Origin: Yoonia sp.
GTDB lineage: Bacteria; Pseudomonadota; Alphaproteobacteria; Rhodobacterales; Rhodobacteraceae
Direction: 5' to 3'
Assembly (NCBI GenBank): GCA_020627605.1
Contig: JAHDGO010000025.1
Location: 1 to 14,628, forward strand
DNA: 14,628 bases
Within the stretch, counting starts at the first letter, position 1. Each line of letters starts with the position of its first letter. Positions 7,315 to 13,830 of the stretch are shown in pieces. Both the position numbers and the translations under genes were made by a program. A model generated the notes under the pieces. It did not search any database. It saw nothing but the letters and a program-made list of their open reading frames with translations, and was not told the origin of the DNA.

Positions 7315-7332
7315 GGTGGCAATCAGCCACCC
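7314..7332. terminator. Hairpin between convergent DUF815 and nlpD genes
   Basis: GGGTGGC and GCCACCC form a perfect 7-bp stem with the loop AATCA, beginning at the last base of the DUF815 stop codon. No clear T-run follows on either strand, so it is not a textbook intrinsic terminator. Its place between convergent genes makes a bidirectional termination or mRNA-end role plausible. Confidence 0.45.
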
Positions 7333-7347
7333 CGACCAAATGTGCGC

Positions 7348-8562
7348 TTAAGGCAGGAAATCTGTCGGGTCAAGGCTCTGCAGGCCGCGCCGCACCTCAA
7401 AGTGCAGATAACTGGGGTCAGCCGCGCGGACCTTGCCGATGACCTGTCCGCGAGAGACGCTGTCATTCTTTTCCACCGTCAGATTGTCCATCTGCGTATA
7501 GACCGTCAGCAACCCGTCACTGTGCTTGATCACAACAATGGACCCGCCACTGGTGTCGCTGGTCACGGCGGCGACTGTGCCGCTGTCAGCGGCCTTCACG
7601 TCCGTGCCACCGGCCGCACCGATGTCGATGCCTTCGTTTGATCCCGGCGCATAGGCCCTGATGATCGCGCCTTGCACCGGAATTTGCAGGCGCGCGCCTG
7701 TCGATGCAGGTTCCGGTGCTGGCGCAGTCGCCTCAGCCCCCAGATCAGGGGCCTCTGGTGTGATATCGGCCACCGGCACAGGCGGTGCCACCACGGGCAG
7801 CGGTGTTGCCGCACTTGGTGGTGTCGGCGTTGGCGTGCCTTCGCCCGGTGCGCTGCTGACGTCGACAGCTGCGACCGGTGGTGGTGTATCTCCGCTTTGC
7901 GGGATCAGCAGGAACTGTCCTTCGCGGATTGTGAAGGCGGCATCCAGACCATTCCATTCAGCAATGTTGCGCACCGGCACGTTGTAGAGCCGCGAGATGG
8001 AGAAGACTGTCTCACCACGTTTGACCTGATGGCGCACGGGTTCCGTCCCTGAAACGGCAGGTGGTGCCGTGGCTGCTGCTGGCGCAGGCGCCAGCGGCGT
8101 GGCAGCCACAGTGCCCGTGCCACTGGCATCGGCGCGGTCAAGCGCCGTTGTGGCCACAGCGGAGATATCAAGCGGCTGGATCGGTCCGGTTGTCAGTGCC
8201 CCCGTTGCAGGTGATGGCTCTGCCACGCGGGTGGGCAGGGCGATGACCTCATCCCGGCGCAGGATCACATCGGGTTCGATCCCGTTGTATTCGGCCAGTT
8301 CGTTGGCATCGAGGCCAAGGCGGATCGCGATCGCACGGATGGTGTCATCGCGCCGGGCGACGACAACCTGATAGTTGGGGTAAGAGATAACGCCGCGATC
8401 ATCCGGGCGGGGCCGACCGGGCAGGTCCTGCACTGCGGCAGAGGTATCAAACCCATTGCCGATGTCGCGCAGATCAGGATCGAACCCGTCGCAGGCGGCC
8501 AAGGCCGTCAACGCCACCCCTGTCATCATGATACGTTTTATGGATCGCTGCCTGTCTGCCAT
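7348..8562 (-). CDS. nlpD: NlpD-like lipoprotein: two LysM domains plus degenerate LytM (M23) domain
   Basis: A 404-residue envelope protein that in E. coli activates the septal amidase AmiC. The N-terminus carries a lipoprotein signal with lipobox LAAC (C24) and Asp at +2. LysM domains lie at about 64-110 and 178-221 (PVRHQVKRGETVFSISRLYN). Pro/Ala-rich linkers follow each, and a LytM/M23 fold occupies 292-404. The zinc-ligand positions are degenerate: NEGIDIG has N309 instead of His, VYTQMD has Gln for His, and SYLHFEVR keeps H387 but has Y385 for the first His. This matches NlpD/EnvC-type inactive activators rather than true endopeptidases. I chose ATG 8562 (GAGGAG upstream) over 8607. The gene order surE-pcm-nlpD is the same as in E. 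coli. Confidence 0.87.
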   Translation of the reverse strand: MADRQRSIKRIMMTGVALTALAACDGFDPDLRDIGNGFDTSAAVQDLPGRPRPDDRGVISYPNYQVVVARRDDTIRAIAIRLGLDANELAEYNGIEPDVILRRDEVIALPTRVAEPSPATGALTTGPIQPLDISAVATTALDRADASGTGTVAATPLAPAPAAATAPPAVSGTEPVRHQVKRGETVFSISRLYNVPVRNIAEWNGLDAAFTIREGQFLLIPQSGDTPPPVAAVDVSSAPGEGTPTPTPPSAATPLPVVAPPVPVADITPEAPDLGAEATAPAPEPASTGARLQIPVQGAIIRAYAPGSNEGIDIGAAGGTDVKAADSGTVAAVTSDTSGGSIVVIKHSDGLLTVYTQMDNLTVEKNDSVSRGQVIGKVRAADPSYLHFEVRRGLQSLDPTDFLP

Positions 8563-8607
8563 CGTTACCGCTCCTCGTGCCCGAAGCCCCGATTGTTGTG
8601 GGGTCAT

Positions 8608-8638
8608 ACTATATTTTGTGGCAGTTTACTCTTGTCCG
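8608..8638 (-). promoter_or_regulatory. Weak candidate promoter for nlpD
   Basis: On the minus strand TATAGT (8613-8608) matches the -10 consensus at five of six positions. CGGACA (8638-8633) is a poor -35 box at a long 19-bp spacing. It lies in the 63-bp gap between pcm and nlpD and would give nlpD its own transcript, in addition to read-through from surE-pcm. Confidence 0.25.
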
Positions 8639-9267
8639 AGCCCTTCTAGCAAGGGGACAAAGCGCACGGCGCGCAATTCGTCATAGTCATAGCCTGTTTC
8701 AAGCCGGGTGACGCGGATCAGGCTTTGGACCGCATCGGACTGACCGACAGGCAAAACCATGATCCCGCCCACCCGCAATTGCGCCAACAGCGGACCTGGC
8801 GGGTCCTCTGCGGCGGCGGTCAGCAGGATACGGTCGAAAGGGGCCTGTTCTTCGAAACCATAGCTGCCATCGGCGGTAAACGCGGTGATATTGGTGATAT
8901 CATTGGCCTCAAAGACGGTGCGCGCGGCCTGCACAAGGCGGCGGTAGCGGTCAACAGTATAGACCCGGCGTGCCAGCTTGCTGAGGATCGCGGCCTGATA
9001 GCCAGAGCCTGTGCCAACCTCCAGCACCTTGTCGCGGGCGCTGACACGCAATGCTTGCGTCATCAAACCGACAACAGAGGGCTGGCTGATCGTTTGCCCA
9101 CAGGCAATCGGCAGTGGCATGTCCTCATACGCGCGGTCGGCGAAGGTGCCTTTGACGTAATCGGCGCGGTCGACCCTTTCCATCGCGGTCAGCACGGCGG
9201 CATCGGTGACGCCCTTGCTGCGCAGCGTGTAAAGAAACTGCATCTTGGTGGCCGCATCAAAGGTCAC
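8626..9267 (-). CDS. pcm: Protein-L-isoaspartate O-methyltransferase
   Basis: A SAM-dependent repair enzyme that methylates isoaspartyl residues formed by ageing of Asp and Asn, allowing return to Asp; cytoplasmic. The 213-residue length is normal. Visible motifs are [10 protein letters not shown] (57-66, substrate-side loop), SAM motif [14 protein letters not shown] (81-93), [11 protein letters not shown] (about 144-154) and the C-terminal [10 protein letters not shown]. The start is a GTG (9265-9267) overlapping the surE stop as GTGA. An ATG eight codons further in is an alternative, but the overlap and the N-terminal length favour the GTG. It is coupled to surE upstream and followed by nlpD. 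Confidence 0.94.
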   Translation of the reverse strand: MTFDAATKMQFLYTLRSKGVTDAAVLTAMERVDRADYVKGTFADRAYEDMPLPIACGQTISQPSVVGLMTQALRVSARDKVLEVGTGSGYQAAILSKLARRVYTVDRYRRLVQAARTVFEANDITNITAFTADGSYGFEEQAPFDRILLTAAAEDPPGPLLAQLRVGGIMVLPVGQSDAVQSLIRVTRLETGYDYDELRAVRFVPLLEGLGQE

Positions 9268-10049
9268 TTCAGCGCGTCCTCCAGCGTGGCGACCATGTCA
9301 TAGTCGGTCAGATCAGCGCGCATTGGCGTGATCGAGACATAGCCGTCGAGGTTTGCCGCCGCGTCTGTGCCGGGGGCGGTGGGTTCGTGTTGTGGTCCGC
9401 CCCGCACCCACAGGAACCTGCGCCCGGTGGGGGAGGTCTGCGCCTCTGCCCGGAACCGGGTGTTCAGGCGAAAGCCCTGCGTGGTCGCGGCCATGCCCTT
9501 GACCGCGTTGGCCGGAACAGGGGGAAAGTTGACGTTGTAGAACAGTTTGTAAGCTGCATCGTCCCAGAGCGTATCCTGCATCAGGGCGCGCACCGTCGCG
9601 GCCCCGTGGACCACAGCGGCCTCGAACGGGTCATCAAGCTTGGCGTTTTCTGGCCCAAAGAATTGCGACAGGGCGATAGACCGCACGCCCTGCAACGCGC
9701 CTTCGATGCAGGCCCCGATCGTCCCGGAATAAAGCGTGTTTTCAGCAGCGTTGTTGCCCTTGTTGACGCCAGAGAGGATCAGATCAGGTGGATTGCCGGC
9801 CATCACGTCATAAAGCCCTGCAATCACGCAGTCAGCGGGGGAGCCTTCGGCGGCGAAACGACGTTCGTCCAGCTGCGCAATCATCGTCGGATGTGTGTAG
9901 CTGATGCAGTGGCCGACGCCGGATTGCTCGAATGCAGGTGCGACGGTCCAGACCTCGCCATCATCACCAGCGATCTCGGCCGCGATGCCTGTCAGAACGG
10001 CCAAGCCGGGCGCGTTGATACCGTCGTCATTGGTGATGAGAATGCGCAT
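9264..10049 (-). CDS. surE: 5'/3'-nucleotidase SurE
   Basis: A metal-dependent survival phosphatase that removes phosphate from 5'- and 3'-nucleotides and can act on short polyphosphate; cytoplasmic. The 261-residue protein begins [15 protein letters not shown], giving the metal ligands D8 and D9. S43 in [11 protein letters not shown] and N96 in [19 protein letters not shown] complete the binding site (E. coli D8, D9, S39, N92). The start ATG has AAGGGG about 5 nt upstream. It is followed by pcm with a GTGA overlap, the conserved surE-pcm pairing seen across proteobacteria. A 61-bp gap to the upstream SDR gene holds an inverted repeat, so whether transcription continues from the SDR is unclear. 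Confidence 0.96.
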   Translation of the reverse strand: MRILITNDDGINAPGLAVLTGIAAEIAGDDGEVWTVAPAFEQSGVGHCISYTHPTMIAQLDERRFAAEGSPADCVIAGLYDVMAGNPPDLILSGVNKGNNAAENTLYSGTIGACIEGALQGVRSIALSQFFGPENAKLDDPFEAAVVHGAATVRALMQDTLWDDAAYKLFYNVNFPPVPANAVKGMAATTQGFRLNTRFRAEAQTSPTGRRFLWVRGGPQHEPTAPGTDAAANLDGYVSITPMRADLTDYDMVATLEDALK

Positions 10050-10064
10050 ACCTGCCCCTTGTCG

Positions 10065-10090
10065 CTTGCCTTGTTCCTATGCGAGGCAAG
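10065..10090. repeat. Inverted repeat between SDR and surE
   Basis: CTTGCCT and AGGCAAG form a 7-bp dyad with a 12-base loop in the 61-bp gap. No T-run follows on the minus strand, so a terminator is doubtful. It could be a weak terminator, a processing site or chance. Confidence 0.3.
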
Positions 10091-10110
10091 GCGGCTGGGC
10101 AAGTACGCCG

Positions 10111-10758
10111 TCAGGTGGCATCGGTGATAAGGGCAAGCAGGCGCGCGGCTTCCTTTGCAGGGTCTGTCAGTGCCGCGCGATCCTCGCCGGGGTAGAACCG
10201 CGCACGCGTCGCCGTGGGCATCGGTTCCGGCGTCACGATCTGCACCTTTGGGCCAGTTTTGACGGTTTCGGCCTGCCAGCTGCGCGCCATGGCCATCTGC
10301 GCCGATTTTGTTGCGCCATAGGTGCCGAAAAACGGCGTGCCACCACGGGGATCATTGAAAAAGACCGCTTTGCCATCCGCACCCAGCAGGGGGCTGATAT
10401 AGGCAATCAGGCGCGCGGTCGCCTCGACATTGACGGCCATGGATTTGGCCAGATCCTTCGGCCCGATATGCCCGGCAGGCGAGAGCGGGGCCGCGTGGAT
10501 CGCGGTATGCAACCACAGGTCCAGCTTGCCCCAGCGGTCAAAGATGCCCCGGCAAAGCTGCTGCATGGCGGCATCAACAGTAATATCCATTGGTGCCAGC
10601 GTGGCCTGCCCGCCAGTGGCCTGAATGGCATCATCCAGTTCTTCGAGCGCGCCGACGGTCTTGCCGACGGCGATCACATGGTGGGTTGGGGCCATGGCCT
10701 TGGCCAATGCGGCCCCGAGGCCGCGCGATGCGCCGGTGATCAATACGGTCTGTGTCAT
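10111..10758 (-). CDS. SDR-family oxidoreductase-like protein with atypical active site
   Basis: A 215-residue Rossmann-fold protein of the short-chain dehydrogenase/reductase family. The cofactor motif TGASRGLG (8-15) and the catalytic YGATK (Y147, K151) are present, with N110 in MAVNVEAT as the likely catalytic Asn. Two usual elements are altered: the NNAG motif after beta-4 reads LHTAIHA (83-89), and the region where the catalytic Ser is expected, 12-13 residues before the Tyr, reads FFNDPRGG (133-140) with no Ser. The substrate is unknown and activity may be reduced or different. The start is uncertain: ATG 10758 gives the best family N-terminus, ATG 10770 and TTG 10794 are alternatives, and none has a clear ribosome site. 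It follows the PilP-like gene by about 39 nt. Confidence 0.78.
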   Translation of the reverse strand: MTQTVLITGASRGLGAALAKAMAPTHHVIAVGKTVGALEELDDAIQATGGQATLAPMDITVDAAMQQLCRGIFDRWGKLDLWLHTAIHAAPLSPAGHIGPKDLAKSMAVNVEATARLIAYISPLLGADGKAVFFNDPRGGTPFFGTYGATKSAQMAMARSWQAETVKTGPKVQIVTPEPMPTATRARFYPGEDRAALTDPAKEAARLLALITDAT

Positions 10759-10797
10759 GGTTCGCGTCATGTGCCGAACCGGGGCAGAGGTCAAGGG

Positions 10798-11061
10798 TCA
10801 GGACTGTCCGGGAATGCTGAGTGTCTCGCTCTGCCCCCAGCGGTTGGTGTAAATCACCTCTTCCTCGCCGATGGCGGTGATCTGCACCCCAAAAACCTCT
10901 GCGCCCACGGTGACGCGGGCGATCTGGCCACGGGCCGACCGCAACAGGGCGGCGGGGCCGTCCTGCGCCTGCATGACGCCGATCAGGGACAGGCTGCGCA
11001 TTTCAATTGCATCGGGCACGGTGGCATTTGCGCCCGCAAGGGCGTTGTTTGCGTCTGACAT
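10798..11061 (-). CDS. Small conserved-type protein resembling a free-standing PilP/GspC-like domain
   Basis: An 87-residue protein starting at ATG 11061; an open frame extends to 11160, but that extension looks non-coding in composition and the ribosome site is weak in either case. From residue 20 on it reads like the small beta-rich domain of type IV pilus PilP and type II secretion GspC proteins: SLSLIGVMQAQDGPAALLRS, a Gly-containing IARVTVGAEVFGVQITAI, then VIYTNRWGQSETLSIPG. Those proteins carry a lipoprotein signal or membrane anchor. None is visible here, so the product looks cytoplasmic. No pilus or secretion genes lie nearby. It heads the SDR-surE-pcm-nlpD direction. Function unknown; the domain similarity is by eye only. 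Confidence 0.6.
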   Translation of the reverse strand: MSDANNALAGANATVPDAIEMRSLSLIGVMQAQDGPAALLRSARGQIARVTVGAEVFGVQITAIGEEEVIYTNRWGQSETLSIPGQS

Positions 11062-11170
11062 AAGGGTAACTGCGTCGATTATTGTTCGATTTCTGCCGCG
11101 CTCTTGCCAGAGATTATCAGTATGAAAAAGGGGGGTGCTGACGAAATGACGCAGTGTCACGGCAGCAAGT

Positions 11171-11194
11171 TGACCTCACGATTTTGCGAGGTCA
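11171..11194. repeat. Inverted repeat at the 3' end of arsC
   Basis: TGACCTC and GAGGTCA form a perfect 7-bp dyad around a 10-base loop that can extend by two more pairs beyond a mismatch. It includes the arsC stop codon. There is no T-run after the stem on the minus strand, so it may be an mRNA 3'-end stabiliser or a weak terminator rather than a standard one. Confidence 0.35.
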
Positions 11195-11596
11195 GGGGGC
11201 CACGATCAGCGTGCCATCTTCCTTGTAAACCGGGGCGGTCAGCGCAATTTCCAGAAGCGGCAGTACAGCCTCTGACGGGCGGCACAAGGCGACGCCTTTG
11301 GGGGTGCAGACGATCGGGCGGTTGACCAGGACGGGATGGGCAACCATCGCATCCAGCAAGGCATCGTCGCTGACAGCCGGGTCGGTCAGCCCCAGTTTTT
11401 CTGCCGGGGATTTTGAGGTGCGCAACGCCTCTCTTGGTGCCAGCCCGGCAGCTGCGAAAAGCGCCTGCAACTGCGGGCGCGTCCATCCGGCTTGTAGGTA
11501 TTCAATAATTGTGGGTTCCGTGCCAGATGCGCGGATCACGGCGAGCACATTGCGCGAGGTGCCGCAGTCAGGGTTGTGGTGAATGACGGTTGCCAT
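11192..11596 (-). CDS. arsC: Arsenate reductase, glutaredoxin-coupled ArsC family
   Basis: A 134-residue enzyme that reduces arsenate to arsenite with glutathione and glutaredoxin. The N-terminal HHNPDCGTSRN supplies the catalytic C11, with H7 in the expected place. The three arsenate-site Arg residues of E. coli ArsC (R60, R94, R107) correspond to R59, R93 (VNRPIV) and R106 (ALCRPSE), all kept at one-residue offset, so it appears active and is not a Spx- or YffB-like relative. No arsR, arsB or acr3 is visible. The gene starts 3 nt after the purF stop with only a weak ribosome site (GGAAT inside the end of purF). It is therefore probably co-transcribed and coupled with purF. Confidence 0.9.
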   Translation of the reverse strand: MATVIHHNPDCGTSRNVLAVIRASGTEPTIIEYLQAGWTRPQLQALFAAAGLAPREALRTSKSPAEKLGLTDPAVSDDALLDAMVAHPVLVNRPIVCTPKGVALCRPSEAVLPLLEIALTAPVYKEDGTLIVAP

Positions 11597-11599
11597 GAT

Positions 11600-13069
11600 C
11601 TATTCCGCCGCTGTCTTCGCCTCGAACCCCTGTTCGATCATGTCAGAAGGGGCAACGGGATATTCGCCAGAGAAACAGGCGTCGCAATAGGCGGGGGCCT
11701 TGGCATCGCGGCCCCCGGCCTCGCCCACGGCACGGTAGAGACCATCAAGCGAGATAAATTTCAGGCTGTCGACGCCCAGATGCTTGCACATCTCTTCCTC
11801 AGACATGGTCGCTGCCAGCAGTTTTTCGCGCTGCGGTGTGTCCACGCCATAAAAGCACGGCCAAGCCGTCGGCGGGGACGCAATGCGGAAATGCACCTCT
11901 GCCGCGCCGGCATCAAGGATCATTTCCTTGATCTTGCGGCTGGTGGTGCCGCGCACAACGCTGTCGTCGACAAGGATCACCCGCTTGCCCTTGATCAGCG
12001 CGCGGTTGACGTTGAGCTTTAGCCTGACACCCATGTTGCGGATGCTTTCGGTGGGTTCGATAAAGGTTCGGCCCATGTACTGGTTGCGGATAATGCCCAT
12101 GGCATAGGGGATACCGGATTCCAGCGAATAGCCGATGGCCGCAGGCGTGCCACTGTCGGGAACCGGGCAGACCAGATCAGCGTCGACCGGGGCCTCTTTG
12201 GCCAGTTCTCGGCCAATGTTTTCGCGGGTTTCATAGACCGACCGGCCCCCCAAGATGCTGTCAGGGCGGCTGAAATACACGTGCTCAAAAATGCAGAAGC
12301 GAGAGCGGTTGGGCCGGAATGGGAAATGGCTTTCGACGCCTTTGTCAGTGACGACGACCATTTCACCCGGTTTGATCTCGCGGATAAACTCTGCCCCGAT
12401 GATATCCAGCGCGCAGGTTTCCGACGCCAGCGCCCAGCCGTCGCCGATCTTGCCCAGCACCAGCGGACGCACGCCCAGCGGGTCACGACAGCCGATCAGC
12501 TTGGTCCGGGTCATGGCAACGATGGAAAACGCGCCCTCGACCTTGCGCAGTGCTTCTTCCATGCGGTCAGGGATATTGCGCCCCATGGAGCGCGCCATCA
12601 GATGAATGATGCATTCGCTGTCAGAGGAGCTTTGGAAGATCGAACCGCGTTCGATCAGTTCGCGCCGCAGTGACATCGCATTGGTGATGTTGCCGTTATG
12701 GGCAATGGCAGCGCCGCCCATGGCGAATTCGCCAAAGAAGGGTTGGACATCGCGCATCGCCGTCTGGCCCTTTGACCCGGCGGTGGAGTAGCGCACATGC
12801 CCGATCCCGATTGAGCCGGGCAGCCGTTCCATCATGGAGGCAGAGGTAAAGTTGTCGCGCACCAGCCCCATGCGGCGCTGCTGGTTGAAACCTGTTTCAG
12901 GGTCATGGGTGACGATCCCGCCAGCCTCTTGCCCGCGATGTTGCAGGGCGTGCAGGCCGAGCGCGACAAAGTTCGAGGCATCTGTGACACCGACAACGCC
13001 GAAAACGCCACACTCCTCTCGCAATTTGTCATCGTCGAAGGGATGGGCGGGGGGCATCTGGGTGGACAA
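11600..13069 (-). CDS. purF: Amidophosphoribosyltransferase
   Basis: The first committed enzyme of purine synthesis: PRPP + glutamine gives 5-phosphoribosylamine + glutamate + diphosphate. The 489-residue protein has a short propeptide-like N-terminus before the glutaminase nucleophile C20 (REECGVFG), the class II amidotransferase motifs HALQHRGQEAGG and IGHVRYST, and the PRPP loop VILVDDSVVRGTTS (364-377). Four Cys at 259, 405, 462 and 465 (RFCIFEHV, AWPCFYG, YCDAC) match the [4Fe-4S] ligands of the B. subtilis type. The frame opens with TTG 13069, which has GGAG 9 nt upstream; ATG 13057 is the alternative start without a ribosome site. It is preceded by the cvpA terminator and its own promoter region, and followed by arsC. 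Confidence 0.97.
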   Translation of the reverse strand: MSTQMPPAHPFDDDKLREECGVFGVVGVTDASNFVALGLHALQHRGQEAGGIVTHDPETGFNQQRRMGLVRDNFTSASMMERLPGSIGIGHVRYSTAGSKGQTAMRDVQPFFGEFAMGGAAIAHNGNITNAMSLRRELIERGSIFQSSSDSECIIHLMARSMGRNIPDRMEEALRKVEGAFSIVAMTRTKLIGCRDPLGVRPLVLGKIGDGWALASETCALDIIGAEFIREIKPGEMVVVTDKGVESHFPFRPNRSRFCIFEHVYFSRPDSILGGRSVYETRENIGRELAKEAPVDADLVCPVPDSGTPAAIGYSLESGIPYAMGIIRNQYMGRTFIEPTESIRNMGVRLKLNVNRALIKGKRVILVDDSVVRGTTSRKIKEMILDAGAAEVHFRIASPPTAWPCFYGVDTPQREKLLAATMSEEEMCKHLGVDSLKFISLDGLYRAVGEAGGRDAKAPAYCDACFSGEYPVAPSDMIEQGFEAKTAAE

Positions 13070-13106
13070 GGGGGCAGCTCCGAATCCGATTGCGCGAGAT
13101 ATGTTC

Positions 13107-13135
13107 CTCTTAGAGTGTCAGCCGCTTGGTGTCAC
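13107..13135 (-). promoter_or_regulatory. Candidate purF promoter
   Basis: On the minus strand GTGACA (13135-13130) and TAAGAG (13112-13107) are separated by 17 bp. The -35 box matches at five of six positions and the -10 at three. A promoter is needed here because a strong terminator isolates purF from cvpA. It would give a leader of roughly 30 nt. Confidence 0.3.
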
Positions 13136-13151
13136 GAAACGATCATGACAC
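13115..13151. repeat. GTGTCA repeats in the purF promoter region
   Basis: GTGTCA occurs at 13115-13120 and 13129-13134, and its inverse TGACAC at 13146-13151. The last two form a perfect dyad with an 11-base spacer. The copies overlap or flank the candidate -35 box, so they may form an operator. The binding protein is unknown. Confidence 0.35.
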
Positions 13152-13188
13152 GCGGCCGGGAAAGTTCGATTTGTCGCACACGTGTCGC

Positions 13189-13219
13189 AAAACAAAAGGC
13201 CGCAGCGGGTGCTGCGGCC
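13189..13219 (-). terminator. Intrinsic terminator after cvpA
   Basis: On the minus strand a perfect 8-bp GC-rich stem (GGCCGCAG / CTGCGGCC) with loop CACCCG is followed by TTTTGTTTT. It lies 25 bp after the cvpA stop and separates radA-cvpA from purF. This is the clearest terminator in the window. Confidence 0.9.
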
Positions 13220-13244
13220 TGTGTCTCAATAGAAGATGGCGAAC

Positions 13245-13808
13245 TTACTGGGCAGGGGCGCCGCAGTTGCCGACCAGTTGCTGATACTGTTCTGTGATCC
13301 AACCCAGCGCCTGTTCGGGGTTCTGTTCCTCGATCTGGCCAGTCAATTGGGCAAATACCTCGGCCGAGCGGCTGTCGTCGATGACGGCGAACGCCTGGCT
13401 GGCAAAGATCGTGTCGTAGACAAAGAAGGCCACCGCGACCAACAGGATACCGCGCAGGACCCCAAAGAAGAAACCAAGCGCCTGATCAACGCCGCCAAGG
13501 GCAGAACGCTGGACGACGGATGAAAAGAGCGGGGTGAAGATCGAAACCACAACAAGTGCGACAGCAAAGACCGCCGCAAAGGCGGCGATGATCGCCAGTT
13601 CGCAGCTATCGCCGATAAATTCGCCAAGCACCGGGATCTGCCGGACCAGTGGTTCGACCTGATCGGCAAAGATGAAGGCAACCACCGTGGCACCGATCCA
13701 GCCGATAATGGCCATCGCCTCGCGGACAAAGCCGCGGCTGTAGGCCAGAACGCCTGACAGCAGCACAATGATTGCGACACCGGCGTCGACGAGTGTGAAA
13801 CCTTCCAT
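13245..13808 (-). CDS. cvpA: CvpA-family inner-membrane protein
   Basis: A 187-residue membrane protein of the CvpA (colicin V production) family, linked in other bacteria to envelope stress tolerance, with no defined biochemical activity. It has four hydrophobic segments at about 5-22, 30-47, 72-95 and 111-135. The family motifs YSRGFVREAMAIIGW (24-38, between helices 1 and 2) and GGVDQALGFFFGVLRG (about 103-118) are clear. The C-terminal 40 residues are hydrophilic and Gln/Glu-rich. ATG 13808 is preceded by AGGAGA; an upstream in-frame extension to 13844 has an unlikely Arg-rich leader. It starts 22 nt after the radA stop, so the two are co-transcribed and end at the downstream terminator. 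purF lies next to it, as in many proteobacteria. Confidence 0.92.
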   Translation of the reverse strand: MEGFTLVDAGVAIIVLLSGVLAYSRGFVREAMAIIGWIGATVVAFIFADQVEPLVRQIPVLGEFIGDSCELAIIAAFAAVFAVALVVVSIFTPLFSSVVQRSALGGVDQALGFFFGVLRGILLVAVAFFVYDTIFASQAFAVIDDSRSAEVFAQLTGQIEEQNPEQALGWITEQYQQLVGNCGAPAQ

Positions 13809-13830
13809 GGTCCGTCTCCTGCGCGTGGCG

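Noticed and set aside
9904..11058. 384-codon + strand open frame opposite surE, the SDR and the PilP-like gene
   Set aside because: It is antisense to well-supported genes, has a low-complexity Arg/Gly/His-rich translation with no recognisable domain, and is typical of GC-rich shadow frames.
11171..11194. Inverted repeat after arsC as a standard intrinsic terminator
   Set aside because: The dyad is real but no T-run follows on either strand; kept only as a repeat.
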